Assembly (NCBI RefSeq): GCF_004210375.1
Contig: NC_134835.1
Span: 73,624,447 to 73,688,446, forward strand
Length of the DNA stretch: 64,000 nt
From: Tachypleus tridentatus
Taxonomy: Eukaryota; Arthropoda; Merostomata; Xiphosura; Limulidae
Direction: 5' to 3'
The position numbers were made by a program, and so were the translations under genes. The notes beneath the pieces were generated by a model. It ran no database searches. It worked only from the letters and a program-made list of their open reading frames with translations, and had not been told where the DNA came from. Shown here piece by piece: positions 11,541 through 24,055 of this stretch; the stretch's first letter is position 1; each line of letters starts with the position of its first letter.

Positions 11541-12929
11541 AATAAGATAAAAAAGTAAGTTTGCTGATTAAACCTATTGAAATTATATTATTGCTGCAAT
11601 CATCAGGTTATGTGAACAGTAAACATCTTATTTTTAAACTAGGTGAACACTGATGAATTAAGACTGTTGGGAAAGGAAATTTCCTTTTTGCTAACTTCGT
11701 TTTTCCTCATGTGACAGGTTTCACATCTCTATACTAGTACTGAACTGAATTCCTTACCTTGCAGCCAAGGATAAACTTAGGTACTGATCCTGGACAACTT
11801 ATAGCCTAGAGGATCATCACAATCCGGATTCCCTAAGAAAACCTCTAATAAACTGGATGTTGTTTTCATCTTTTTCTATGTGGCCTTCAGTAGTGAGAGG
11901 CTATGGTGACGTGATTACAAGATGACTATAGTTTCGAAGCTTTTCTTGATTTTTTTAAGTTTAAGAATGATGTCAAACAAGTACACATGTGTAGGATCAA
12001 TGACTAAAAAATTACATCAGTCACAAAAACAAGCTTGAAATATTTGTATCTTACAACTTCGTGATTATCTATGTTGTCACTGTACTCACTCTCATCAACA
12101 CGTTGAATGATAATGATAAGTCAAAGTTTAACAAAAAGAACAAGGAATGTGCCGTTGTATTTTTGAATTTTTAAATGCAAAATATACAAATGTATGACGA
12201 GTTGTTCATAAGAATAAAAAATTATTATCCGATAGATATTTAATTTGAATGTTTGAATGTTTTATTTTGTTCACTCCCTTGGCTTGTTCTTGTAGTTCAG
12301 GGTAACCAAAACAATGAAACATATCGATTAATGATGAATATAAAGAAATGTTGTGCATTTTTCTCACTGTCATTTAACTTTTTTTTTTTTTCCAGTTATC
12401 ATGGGTATGTATCAGCTAAGATATGAAATATAGTGAATCTACCTACTGCTAAAATAAAACCTTATTTAGAAAGTTGTGTAAAATAACATTCAGGGAACTT
12501 AAGCATATTAAGAGATGTATTACTTGGAAAGTGTAAGACTTGGGAAAAGATTATTTTAGAATTTAGAACAAGCAAGTTATAAAAATAGTTATAGAAATAT
12601 TAATTAAAAATTAAACAAGTCAACTCACCATACCAAAGCTATAAAAAAAAACAAAGTCAAGGGAGCATAGATCACTGATGAAATGACGGAACTGACAAAA
12701 GTTAGATATACTGTACGAAAAACACATAAAATCCCTTTAATAAATATTACGAATATAGTTTTACATATTATGAAAATTAAATTAATCAAACCATAAAGAG
12801 AGAAAAAAATGTGTTTAGAAGATGAATTTTAAAATGGGAAAAAGATATAAGAAAACTGAAATTTTGCTAAATTGTTAGAAAAGTAATGAAAAGCGGGCTG
12901 GCAAGATTTGTAAATAAACATTTTTTTTT
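11541..12929. other. Stretch with possible LINE remnants
   Basis: Between 12500 and 12900, pieces such as KTWEKIILEFRTSKL suggest the linker upstream of a LINE reverse transcriptase, continuing into the next entry, but the evidence is weak. Nothing recognisable lies before 12400. Confidence 0.3.
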
Positions 12930-13700
12930 TCTGCAAGGTTCAGTATGGACTTAGAGAAGGTGTTAACACTGAACAGGAACTGTTAAACTTTACTTAAAGT
13001 ATTTATGAGTCTTTGGATAATGATAAAAAACGAGTGTATTTTAGAACTAGAAAAGGCATTTGATACAATATCGTATCAACTCTTATTACATTTATTTTGA
13101 ATTTTGCGTAAAGCTACACGAGGGCTATCTGCGCTAGCCGTCCCTAATTTTGCAGTGTAAGACTATAGGGAAGGCAACTAATCACCACCGCTCACTCTTG
13201 GGTTACTCTTTTATCAACAAATAGTGGGATTGACCGTCATATTACAACGCTCCCACGGCTGAAAGGGCGAGCATGTTTGGTGTGACAGAGATTCAAACCC
13301 GCGACCCTCAGATTACAAGTCGAGTGCCTTAACCACCTGGCACGCCGATCCTCTAATTAGAAAAAATATTTATACAAAATAACACATGTTGCAAAATTAG
13401 AAAACAAATTTATTGATGTGAATATAATAAAACATACTGTTTTATATAGTTCTGTATATAGGACCATTTTTATAATGAACATGATTTACATGATCTAAAT
13501 TTAAGTTGTGAAATGTTTCCTAACGATATAGCATTAATTCTGATAATTTAGAATAACTAAATTTGGCTTGCAAAAGTTGGAAACTGGTTGTTAGAAAATA
13601 AACGATATATTAACATGAATAATAAAAATATATTTTTGTAATTAAAACTAGAATTATTATAAAGGAAAATGATTTAAACTTGTATATTTATAAATAATAA
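12930..13700 (+). pseudogene. Non-LTR retrotransposon reverse transcriptase, interrupted by a SINE
   Basis: Before the SINE, in two frames: QYGLREGVNTEQELLNFT, SIYESLDNDKK and LEKAFDTISYQLL (usual QYGFR.G.ST..QL......I....D......FLDL.KAFD...H..LL). After it: MNDLHDLNLSCEMFPNDIAL (usual NDL........ADD..L), then NLACKSWKLVV. The YADD aspartates are only partly kept and frames are broken. It belongs to the CR1/Jockey-type LINEs. Confidence 0.7.
13090..13350 (-). mobile_element. SINE family A inserted in a LINE
   Basis: Full length, minus orientation. The LINE reverse transcriptase reads up to one side and resumes on the other. CTCTTATTA (13080-13088) and CTCTAATTA (13351-13359) look like its target duplication with one mismatch. 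Confidence 0.9.
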
Positions 13701-13813
13701 TAATAAGTAACCACGACTCGCAAAACACAAAACATGTTTATAGTTTATATGCATTTCGTTTGAATTTTCGTTATTTTATCATTTTTTACATATGCCATTT
13801 AATTTATCTATGC

Positions 13814-14026
13814 TGGCCCGGCATGGCCAAGTGTGTTAAGGCGTTCGACTCCCAGTCGCACCAAACATGCTCACCCTTTCAGCCGTGGGGGCATTATAAT
13901 GTGACTGTCAATCCAAGAGCTGGCCGTGGGTGGTGATGACTAGCTGCCTTCCCTCTAGTCTTACACTCCTAAATTAGGGACGGCTAGCACAGACAGCCCT
14001 CGAGTAGCTTTGTGCGAAATTCAAAA
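13814..14026 (+). mobile_element. SINE family A, internally deleted
   Basis: Starts TGGCCCGGCATGGCCAAGTG. Lacks the anticodon-to-B-box segment and a block of the body, so it could not use its own internal promoter. Confidence 0.9.
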
Positions 14027-14461
14027 CAATTTAATCTACGCTTTCTTGCATACACTATATGTTAGATCAATAACTCGTAGTCTGTTCGAAAATATTTTCG
14101 GGATCAGAGAAATACACTCACTAGAAATAATTGGAATGGAAGTATAAAAATACTTAAGCTTACAAACTGGCACAAATTTAAGCTGGAAATAGCATATGAG
14201 GGAAATTGGAAAACACTATGATTTATATCTATTAAATTCTATTATTAAATATTTGTTAAGCATCCAGATGTTAAGAATTATTTATTTTTCGTTGATACTT
14301 CCAGTAATTCAGTATAAAATGTTGATGTGAGGAAGAACTCGATTAACAACAACCAATTATTTCATTATAGATAACGTTATACAAGTACCATATAATTATA
14401 TGGATGGAACAATTTACAGCAGGTATATTTTACTGAACGTATTTCCTGTAAATCTCTATGA

Positions 14462-14742
14462 GACCTAGCACGGCCAGCTTGATAAGGCACTCCACTTGTA
14501 ATCTGAGGGTCACGAGTTTGAATCCCAGTCACATCAAATATGCTCGCCCTTTCAGCCGTGGGAACGTTACAATGTGACGGCCAATCCCGCTATTCGTTGG
14601 TAAAAGAGTAGCTCAAAAGTTGGCGATGGATGGTGATGATTAGCTGTCTTTCCTCTATTCTTACACTGCTAAATTAGGGATGGCTAACGCAGATAGTCCT
14701 CGTGTAGCATTGCGCAAAATTCAAAACAAACCAAACTGAACC
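14462..14742 (+). mobile_element. SINE family A, full length with target duplication
   Basis: From GACCTAGCACGGCCAGCTTG to CAAACCAAAC. Flanked by AAATCTCTATGA (14450-14461) and AAATTTCTATGA (14743-14754), a 12-bp target duplication with one mismatch. Confidence 0.92.
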
Positions 14743-14844
14743 AAATTTCTATGAATACATAATATATTATTATTATGTATAAAGTATTATGTATCATAAA
14801 TAATAAAGATATTATTTACAAATCAAAATTCATGTTTATTCTGA

Positions 14845-15025
14845 TAAAATACAGCTTGTTAAAATAAAATTGGGAAGTTTAGAAAATGATAAGATTTCTG
14901 TGCCGAACAATATTTTCCCGAGGGTTTTAAAGGAGGTCAATGGTTGGAAATCTGAACTACTTGCCACAATTTGTTTTTAAATACTTCAACAGTGGGCAAG
15001 TACCAACAGATTAGAAACTGAAAAT
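14845..15025 (+). pseudogene. Non-LTR retrotransposon reverse transcriptase fragment
   Basis: Reads KLGSLENDKISVPNNIFPRV then LKEV...ELLATIC, then QVPTDWK-like (QWASTNRLE). This matches the early reverse transcriptase block of CR1/Jockey-type LINEs (K..GPD.I.PRVLKE...L...L......SG..P..WK). It is cut off by the Penelope-like element end at 15026. Confidence 0.6.
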
Positions 15026-15735
15026 GTACCTCAGAACGGCTGGTACGGGGACTAACACTTTTATTGATAGGAGAGAACAGCCTTTCGATCTTCCTAGGTG
15101 ATCTTCAGGTTAAGAAAGAAAGAGTGTTTGAATGTATCCTTGCTGGACACATGCCTCAAGGACGAGAGTATAAACAGGTACGGGATTGTAGAGGGCGTTA
15201 CAATTGGATATTGGGTTATTAATTAGTATAGGTATAAAGATGTTCATTTACATTGTTTTAATTTTATTCTTAGTTTCTGTATAAATAGGGCTTCTTTGAT
15301 TTTGCGTTTCTTTATATTTGTTTCCCTATTTAGTATCTGGGAGTTTTCAATGGTTATGTTGTGTTTATTTGATTTGCAGTGTTCAAAAACGTGTGAAGGT
15401 ATTTTTTGTGTTATTTTAATCTAGTTTCCATTTTACTGCTTGTTTCTTCAATATAGAAGTCGTGGCAGTTGTTGCATTGTATTTTATAAATTATGTTGGT
15501 GTTGTGTTTGTCAGTGTTATTTCTACACAGTATGGACTTTAGTTTTGTACCTAGTTTTGAATAAATTCGATGTTTACTGGAATGCTATGTTTTGTTATAA
15601 GTTTTTTTCCAAATGTTGGTTATTTTTTCGCTGATGTCGGGAACATATGGTATGCAGCAGTATAAAGTTTTGTAGTTTGTTGTATCTTGAGATTTATTGT
15701 TGTTTGTTTGTTGTTGGTGTTGGTGTATAGAAAAA
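15026..15735 (-). mobile_element. Penelope-like retroelement, 3' part with GIY-YIG-type endonuclease remnant
   Basis: On the minus strand, 15730 to 15240 reads in pieces: VPYVPDIS-like then SEKITNIWKK, CNNCHDFYIEETSSK and METRLKEHKK, and later NRETNIKKRKIKEALFIQ. The CxxC.(D/K).YIGET......R..EHK pattern is the GIY-YIG nuclease at the C-terminus of Penelope-like elements; here YIG has become YIE. The 3' terminal sequence at 15112 to 15026 contains TAACCTGAAGATCACCTAGG and CCGTACCAGCC, shared with the foldback at 35.7 kb. There are several stops. The reverse transcriptase part is missing (5' truncated), as is usual for these elements. Confidence 0.65.
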
Positions 15736-17857
15736 ATTAATCTTGTTAATTTGCCAGGTCTTTGTATGCAACTCAGAAATACTCAAATTATTGTTGATAT
15801 TTCTATACAAAGCCTGTTTGTTGTTGTACCATAGAAGTAACAAAATCAGGTTGAACAATCCACCACAACATTCTAAAAATACGATTACAATCAAGCAACT
15901 TATTACTCTGAAGTATGCTCAATTTTTCTTTCTTTATGCTCTCATAAGTGTTGAATGCTTTCGTTCCACAAGTTTTATTTAGACTTAGATAAATAACTTA
16001 TACGCTTTATAAGGAAGAAAAGATCTACATTTTAGGGCGTGGAAGAAATACCCTTTCTCTGCAGTCCTGCTACGCCCTTTGTTGTACCTCTCTGAAACAT
16101 TTCTGAAAAGCTCATCTAGTACCTGAAAGATTAGGTCACTCATATAAAAATGTATCAACTTTCCTTCGTGGCTTTAGCTAAGCTAATACAAAGACTTAGA
16201 TTTTGACATATAAATATATGTCACATCACAAAAAATTTAGCACTTGATAAAGGGCTTCTATAACTTTTTTTCTTGTTGTTTAGCTTTCTTCACACATGGT
16301 TTACTAGGGATATCGAAACCTGGTTTTAGCCGTTATAAGCTTCCAGGTTCATAAATGAGCCACTGAGAAGTAGACTTCTATGAGATTGAAAAATAAAGGG
16401 GTGGGTCTTTTATTAGTAGTAATCTATTTGTTGGTAGGTGTGAGAAGTTGAGCATTTTTCTAATAACGAAAACTTTTGCGGAGTGAAAGTATTTTCTGAA
16501 CTAGAGAAGTATAATAATAATTTACTATATTTATTATAAGACATTAGTATTAGGCTTATTGTAATTTCAACACTACTATCTTTATTCAGTTCCTTAGGGT
16601 TTATCAGGAAGAAAAGTGAATAATAGTATTTCAACCACGTTATGCCCGCTATATTCATTGCTGACAATGTGTTTCACCAAATACGCAGCTCGTCAGACCA
16701 GCTGGAATACACACACACACAAAAGTAGTGATCGAAACACTTTTTATGTAAGATAATTGTACGATAACAAATAGCATATACAAACAGTTTTCAGGCCATT
16801 ACTGAGTGTTACGTATTATAATATATCCTGGACGAGTTTCCGATTTATTATATCACGTATTACGACTTCAAGTAGCCTAAAATTTGAATTTGAACTTAAA
16901 AGTTAATTGAATGTCACTATATATCAAATTTATTATATTTGCTAACAAAATTGTCACACACAATTTTCTTTCTTAACACAAATATATTTTAATATACAAG
17001 TAATAATGCAATTTATAATACTGGCTATTATAAATAATAATTTATATGAAAGAGTTTTACAAACTTACAAACAATACTGAGCATTTTATCTGATCAGGAA
17101 CTGAATCTTTTGTTGACAGTTCAAGACGAGCGAATTAATTTCACCGGTGAGCTTTTTATTCTGAATTTATACCTCTTCGTAGAAATACTAACGTCCGAAG
17201 TTAATTCACTGAAGTTAAATGATTTGTGAAGTTCAAAATCTAGAACGTCCCTGGTCAGATATCATTTGTAGTTTTCTGATAAATAAGCGTTTATCACAGT
17301 TATAGGTTCCGGAACTTATAATACACTAACTTTAGCAAATCAACAATAATCTTATATTTCTCTTCGCATGTTGCAATGACTTCTTTTTATGATCATTATA
17401 ATATTAAATTCGTTACATGTGTTTAATTGATAATTTATTTTCTTCACCAAAACTTGAATTTCAGTAAATAAAATATAATGTGTAAGCTTGATATATTATT
17501 TGATTCGCTATTCCCACTGCGAAGGATCAGTTTTTCCGAGTTCACGGCCCTTCAGTGCTGCTTGGAAGTGCTAAACAAATAAATAAAGTAGGCTTGATAT
17601 AGTAGTGGAATTTAAGCAGTTTATTTAGTTTCTATTGTCTTTACACGAATAATAAAGTTGTTATACTCTGCTTATCACCGATCATTACATTAACGCCTGA
17701 ATACATCACTGTGTAAGCATGTCAAACCGGAACAAACAGCTTCGGTACGAAACGGGGTTTAATATACGTATCCTGAAAAAAAAAAGAAAAAAAAAAAGCA
17801 GCAAGCAAGCATATTTTTTGTGTATTATAGATTTCTAGCCATCGAAACACTCTTGTT
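15736..17857. other. Stretch with no recognised feature
   Basis: Short ORFs on both strands (for example 15743-15982 and 16413-16667) show no recognisable motif. The part up to about 15970 may be the 5' continuation of the Penelope-like element but I could not confirm it. A short ACACAC run lies near 16711 and an A-rich tract near 17775-17800. Confidence 0.4.
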
Positions 17858-17972
17858 TCCCGCTGGAACAGCGGTAAGTCTACGGATTTACAACCCTAAA
17901 ACAAGGGGTTCAATTCCCCTCAGTGGACACAACAGATAGACGGAGCGATTTTTGCTATAAAAAAGACACAAA
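17858..17972 (+). mobile_element. SINE family B
   Basis: CGCTGGAACAGCGGTAAGTC begins the tRNA-like part; the B box is GGGGTTCAATTCCCC; the tail is TTGCTATAAAAAAGACACAA. Confidence 0.9.
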
Positions 17973-18906
17973 CTCGGAACTTTTGCAATTTGAGCGTAGA
18001 TAAAGGGCGCTAAATTAGTCAGGCTAATTCTGTTTCTAGTGAACTCTATATTGAGTGAAATGCGTCATCGGAAATGGATAAGGGCAACGTTGCATGATTT
18101 GAATACCATTATACACCTTTATCCTTTAATATCTCTAAGAGACTAAATGGAGAATGTTGTGTTAAAAATATAATAGGCCTAATACTAATGCTGTACTTTC
18201 TAAAATTTATTCACGTTACTCTTGGCTTATAATATATTAAATCATCACCATACAATATACTTATAAACCCCCTGGTTTAAAGTAATTTCTGACATATTCA
18301 GAGATTTGATTTGTTCCATGATTTTCAGCACCCACTAAAGAAATTGTTCCGACATCAATCCGAGAGTATATATAGAGAGAGCAACAACAGCGGCAAGATA
18401 TAGTAATTACTCTGTTTTGTCTTTATTGTTTAACACACAGCGCAACCTAGTTTACCAATAAAATGATATCATTACAATATAAGAACACCGAACAACTTTG
18501 TAGCACTTTCAACTCTTATAGTTAAAATCACACATGTGGCAGCTATAATGACGAGGAGACGTTTCTCACATAATGTTATGATACGATGATATCTTATGAT
18601 AGTGTGGCATTTTTTGCATTGTCTACAAAATCCAAAAACAAAAAAAGGTTATTTTTCAACACTCTCTCCGTTCAAATACAAGATAAGGTATCCATCCCGC
18701 AACTACCCAATTTTTAACACTTTTAGTTTCTTGCAACTAAACGTTTCCATTTGTAAGTGTTAGTTTTTCGGCTTGATATGACACAGATATTATTGATTAA
18801 TATCCCGAAGACAAAAATTCGTTGCTATGTGTTCCTTAAGTTCCAATATAAGTTGCTAAGTCAGCCTTTTCAACTTCCTCTAAAATAATCGATATAAAAG
18901 TGATTT

Positions 18907-19156
18907 GTTTATTTAATTTTGAACAAAGCTACTCGAGAGCTATCTGCAGTAGCCGTCTCTAATTAAAAGTGATATACTAGAGAGAAGACAGCTAGTCAAT
19001 ACCACCCAGTGTAAATTCTTTTACAAACAAATAGTGGGATTGACTAGTACACTATATTGCTCCTATGGCTGAATGTGTGATCATGTTCAGTGGTGGAATT
19101 AGAATCCGCGTTTCTCAGATTGCGAGTCGAAGGTTCTAATCACCAAGTCATACCAG
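18907..19156 (-). mobile_element. SINE family A, old copy
   Basis: Whole length in minus orientation, from AATTTTGAACAAAGCTACTC to the tRNA-like start CACCAAGTCATACC. Strongly diverged, with several small deletions. Confidence 0.85.
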
Positions 19157-20162
19157 GCAATAAAAATAATATATTTATAATCAAAACGACATTTCGGCAA
19201 CTAAACTGTTATCTGTTAAGTTTGTAAATTTTTATTTCGGTTTAGAAGCATGATTTATTTGCAATCGAAGCTTATTTGTAGTCAATTAAAACGGTATTTC
19301 TTGTACAATTTCTTAATTATACAATATCAGTTTAAATAACAAGTCATTTAAAACTGTAATTCAGTTTAGAAATATGAACTATTGTTGTGTATTAGTTTAC
19401 TAACAAAAATAAATTTATTTGTTCATTCAAAATCTGTGTACGAGAGAATCCTCAAATGCGTTATTATCTGGGCAGTTACATTTATCATATATGCTAGATG
19501 TGTTTACAGTGATAGCTGAGAGATGATAGAGCTGTAATCATGCATCCTAAGTAATATCTTTAAGTGTTATTCTTTTTTTAAAAAAAGTGGTCTTTTTTAA
19601 AGTAAAATAAAAATAAAAACACCAGCGCTTCTGCTACAAAAGGGGATCATCTGTAAGTCAACAAGAGAGAGCTCTCGATAACTGTAGCACGTGAAATCCT
19701 TTTGGGCAAGATTAAAGCTAATTAGTCTATGAAATCTTGGGCGTGGTCAGATACATCAGTCGAAAGGGTTTGACATCTTGAGTCTAAAACTGTAATTAGA
19801 TCTCAAGTCGATTAAGATATGACGGAGCTATGAGCTAAAAGTTTGTACTTGATAAAACGAAACAGACTCGAAGCTCTTCTATGATCTGCTATGCCACGGC
19901 TAAAAATCAATGAGCAATTACAATTTTTAAGTAGCATGTCGGTTTTAACATATTAGTGAGAATGCAATATAAACAGTTACAATATGAAAATATAATTTGT
20001 CTCTTTTATGCGTGCTAATTGTCTTATGTTCACAAATGAAAGGATAACTAGCATTATTGTACTAGAACAATAAAGATTTTCAAATTAACAATTCAGTGAA
20101 TTAAGTATTTCATGTTTTCTTCCCGTGATACGTAGAAGACCTTAATAAGGTTTTATTGCTTC

Positions 20163-20282
20163 CCAGAAGTGGCACAGCCGTATGTCTGCGCACTCACACT
20201 GCTAGAAACAAGGTTTTGATGCTCGTATGGACAGAGCACAGATAGACCATTGTGTAATTTTGTGTTTAATTCTAAACACCCA
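20163..20282 (+). mobile_element. SINE family C (third tRNA-derived family)
   Basis: GTGGCACAGCCGTATGTCTG resembles a tRNA A-box region and AAGGTTTTGATGCTCG a decayed B box. Downstream, CACAGATAGACCATTGTGTA is unlike families A and B in detail. Only one copy is seen in the window. Confidence 0.55.
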
Positions 20283-20605
20283 GTCAACAAGGTTTTATTA
20301 AGAACCTAGAAGTTGTTTCAGGTTACCAATACTTTCGTAACAAATTTTATAATTATAGTTAGTGATTCAAATAGCACATGCAAATACAGTCTACCACTTA
20401 CAAAGCAGTTAAGAGCCAAGCTTTAGCAGTGATTACTATATAACATCAGCAGAACGTGTACCAGACTATGGATACAGGGTCTTTGGCTCATAACACTTAT
20501 TATCCAAAAATAATAATAATAAAATTGCACACCTCACTTTGAGACTCTGATTGCGTTTTAAGAGTGACAGTCAGATCTAATTATTGGTTCTGACAAAAGT
20601 ATGCG

Positions 20606-20655
20606 ATAGTTGGAAGTGGGTGATGTTAACCATCTGCCTTCCTTTAGTCTGTATA
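20606..20655 (+). repeat. Fragment of SINE family A
   Basis: About 45 bases matching GTGGGTGATG..AC.ATCTGCCTTCC..TAGTC of the family A body. Confidence 0.5.
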
Positions 20656-21069
20656 TTTAAAGTCACGAACAAATATTGCAGGTATCTATCCTTCGAATAC
20701 TGTTGTGTGAAATACAACAGACAAAAAAAGTAAGTTATATAAAATAATGAGAAAACATGTTGCTAGCAAGGACTTGTAAACACCCATAGTCTTGGTCAAA
20801 ATGTGTGCATACTGTTCTATATTGATGTTATTCTCTACATACGTGAAATAGTTATTGAGTAAATGCTCGAATAATAACAGAGAAGGTAGCGTACGATCGG
20901 ATAAACATGTACGAGATGCTATTCTGGTCTCTATAAGTTGTTTTAGACATTTGTTTGTCAAACACAAATACAAACTTGTTTTGTATAAAAGAGTGTGCTT
21001 TTCATGCAATCAACGCTTTGTTCAGTTTCCTAGTATCATTGTAGAGTCTTGTCTTGCCACGTGCAAGAA

Positions 21070-21470
21070 GTTATAGGGTATCAGATTGTTTGACTGTCCA
21101 GAAATGGTATAAAACGAACGGTCATTACCAGAACAGTGGGGTATCTTTAGTGTAGTGTATCCAGAATTCTGAAACGTCATTGGAGTAGAGGAAACGTTGT
21201 TCCAGGAAAGGCTACTAGTAGACGCTGAAATATTACTGCCCAAGATGACCATGTTTTAATCATGCATGTCCAAGTGAAAAGAAGTCTTGCAACACCTTGC
21301 GAGAGATATGGCATAAACGCCTTCGTTCTAGACTATCCAGAAGAACAGTGAATAGGACACTGATCAAATACAGCTATTTTGCAAGTAGGGCTATCTACAA
21401 ACCAATATTAACAATAACTTAACTCCGCCACTGTGTTAGTTTGGCATGCCATCTTGTAGCAGGGACACTG
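21070..21470 (+). pseudogene. Tc1-like transposase relic, DNA-binding region
   Basis: In shifting frames the plus strand reads SRILKRHWSRGNVVPGKATS, then NITAQDDHVLIMHV, and later SRRTVNRTLIKY and RAIYKPILT. This follows the order of the bipartite helix-turn-helix in Tc1 transposases (S.SVI.R...R....GNV...GRPR.TT...DR.L......, VS.RTVRRRL...G...RRP...P.LT). There are several stops and frameshifts. No catalytic part follows directly. Two overlapping ORFs nearby (20686-21252) are not convincing genes. Confidence 0.5.
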
Positions 21471-22347
21471 GAGACATGTCATCTGTTAGCTATACAAGAC
21501 TGTTCAGTTTAAGAATTATTATTTATTTTATTTAGTGATTTGATATCTAACGACTGTGTAATTTTCATAATAACAGTGTTAAAATTTAATTATTTTAAAT
21601 GTGATTGTTATTACAAGTTTCGTTACGTTACTCTGCACGAGCGATACGTTGTACACACAATTTACTTGTTGTACTAGGCTTTCGTAATTTTATTCGAAGC
21701 TTCTATGTTTTTCTCGTTATATATAACACTGTTGTTACAAGATTTTCCTGTTTCCAATTATTATAAATATGTTCAGATACAGAGAGGAAGTAAACAAGTC
21801 AGTGAAGTGAAATTAGCCTGCATGTAAGTTTAGCCAAGCGATTTCTTAAAATCAGTTTCACAATTTGTATTGTAACAATATAGATATAGAATAATAACTT
21901 ATCTTGTCAAAGGGTGTTCTAAAGTAGTTGAATCAGCCCGTGTGGACTTTCATGAAAAAGATATAATTACTTAAACCTCTGGGTACAACTGTTATAACCA
22001 ATAGTATAATGAAGTTTTATTATATATGTCTGACTTGTTTTGAATATTTTATTTCAAAACAAGTGGATTGTGTGCAGTTCGTTTATTGAAGAAACTTATC
22101 ACTAACAAGTCACAGGCACATACTGTAAGTGATCCGTCCCCTATAAAAACCTAATATCTTATTTTCAGGTGAGTGCTGTTTCCAATTTTTTAAAGCTAAT
22201 GGCATGAATCGTGTTCATTGTTTGTCTGAAGAAGAAGTGATTGAAGAGAGAGAATTAAGATTATTTATCCCATAAGAAACACACAGGAGGTGGTGCAGTT
22301 CAGAACTGGGCAGTTATTCATCATTGTGGGAATACTGCTCTTATCGC

Positions 22348-22500
22348 ATCCAAGTCGCGCTAAACATGCTCGCCGTGGGGCGTTATAATGTTACGATCAA
22401 TCCCACTATTCGTTGGTACAAGAGTAGCCCAAGAGTTGGGGTGGGTGGTGATGACTAGGTGCCTTCCCTCTAGTCTTACATTGCAAAATTAGGGACGGCT
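22348..22500 (+). mobile_element. SINE family A, truncated at both ends
   Basis: Runs from AAGTCGCGCTAAACATGCTC to TTAGGGACGGCT, then breaks off into unrelated DNA. Confidence 0.85.
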
Positions 22501-22839
22501 CAGGTTTCTCATCCTGGTTGGGGATTGTGCAGTAGGCTAACAATCTGCTCACTTAAAAAACCAGCTTGTTAATGAATCCGCAAGCGATTGCGGCCCTATG
22601 TTCCTTCATGTAATCGAGTGGCATAATAATAAATAATAATATATAGGTAGTTTATATTGTGAATGGCCATCAGTTCTAAACTAGCATAATGCCTATAACT
22701 GTACAAATAACCATACCATATTATTTTCATCACACTCATTCAGATAGATTCTGAGACAAGATATGGAGCTAAAAAGACCTTTCGTTCAACGTTCCAGGAA
22801 GATGGTGAAAGCCTTCGCAACCGAAGTCTGCCTACGCTC

Positions 22840-23031
22840 TGTCGCATCAAACATGCTCGCTCTTTCAGTGACGGTCAATCCTACTATTCGTTGGTAAAAG
22901 CGTAACCCAAGAGTTGGCGGTGGGTAGTGGTGACTAGCTGCCTTACCTCGAGTATAACACTGCTAAATTAGGAATAGCTAGCGCAGATAGCCCTCGTGTA
23001 TCTTTGCTCGAAATTCAAAAACAAACAAACC
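22840..23031 (+). mobile_element. SINE family A, 5'-truncated
   Basis: Begins at GTCGCATCAAACATGCTCGC and keeps the whole conserved 3' body to CAAACAAAC. Most of the tRNA part is absent. Confidence 0.9.
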
Positions 23032-23243
23032 AAACCTGCCTACGCCGACTAAGATGAAAACACAGGAGAAACAGACTCAGACGCAGCATGTAACAACATA
23101 AGATTTACACTACTGACATGAAACCAGACGACATGAAACACAAATACGAATACCACAAAGACATAAAATAATTCAAGCTAATATCCCCATCGAAGAAGAG
23201 GCAGCCCCACATAACCCATAAAGAAGATTTATATGCTCAACGT

Positions 23244-23366
23244 CCCCCGCTGGGGCAGCGGTAAGTCTACGCATTTACAACGCTAAAATAAAACCAGGGG
23301 ATCGATTCTCCTCGGTGGACACAGCAGATAGCCCGATGTGGCTTTATTATAAAAAAAAACACATGT
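23244..23366 (+). mobile_element. SINE family B
   Basis: Full copy with GGGGCAGCGGTAAGTCTACG, B box GGGGATCGATTCTCC and tail GATGTGGCTTTATTATAAA. Contains a 5-base insertion before the B box. Confidence 0.9.
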
Positions 23367-23579
23367 ACACGCTCAACGAGACACTTCCAGCTGCCGTATT
23401 CTTCCAACAACCCTCAACCAGTGACACCGACGACGAAAACAACCGAATCTTCCTCAGCTTGAACTCGCCTCTCATCATTCCACTTTATTTTAAATTTAAA
23501 ACGATTGTTACTCATACATGTTCACTGATCCTACTTTTTCCCAATTTCTGATTCTTCCAACACGGTCTACTAAATCGGT

Positions 23580-23697
23580 GCCCCCTGGTAGTACAGCGAT
23601 AAGTCTACAGATTTACAACGCTAAAATCAGGGGTTCGATTCCCTTCTGTTGGCTCAGTAAATAGCCTGATGTGGCTTTGCTATAAGAAAAACACACA
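23580..23697 (+). mobile_element. SINE family B
   Basis: Full copy with A box AGTACAGCGATAAGTCTACA, B box GGGGTTCGATTCCC, and tail GATGTGGCTTTGCTATAAGA ending in CACACA. Confidence 0.9.
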
Positions 23698-23857
23698 TTA
23701 AATCGGCGCCAGGACCGTGAAAGTGGATTTTCTCGGGGTACTTCCATTTTCCCCAAAACACAATTACTCTGAACATAGATTTATAGATCTTCGACCTGGA
23801 ACAGGTTGTTTTTATCTGTATAATTATACATAAGCATTGTGATTAAAGTCTCTTTTC

Positions 23858-24055
23858 GAAACCCCGTCACACCAAACATGCTCGCCCTTTCAGACGTGTG
23901 GGCGTTATAATGTTACGGTCAAAGAGTGGCCCAAGAGTTGGCGGTGGGTGATGATGACTAGCTGCCTTCCCTCTAATCTTACACTGCTAAATTAGGGACG
24001 GTTAGCGCAAATAGCCCTTGTGTAGCTTTGCGCGAAATTCGAAAACAAACAAACT
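23858..24055 (+). mobile_element. SINE family A, 5'-truncated
   Basis: Starts inside the B-box region (CCCCGTCACACCAAACATGC) and runs to the terminal CAAACAAAC. About 25 bases are missing in the middle (ACTATTCGTTGGTAAA). Confidence 0.9.

Noticed and set aside
20686..21252. Overlapping ORFs of 107, 73 and 76 codons as genes
   Set aside because: They overlap on opposite strands with no motif or splice context; part covers a Tc1-like relic read on the plus strand.
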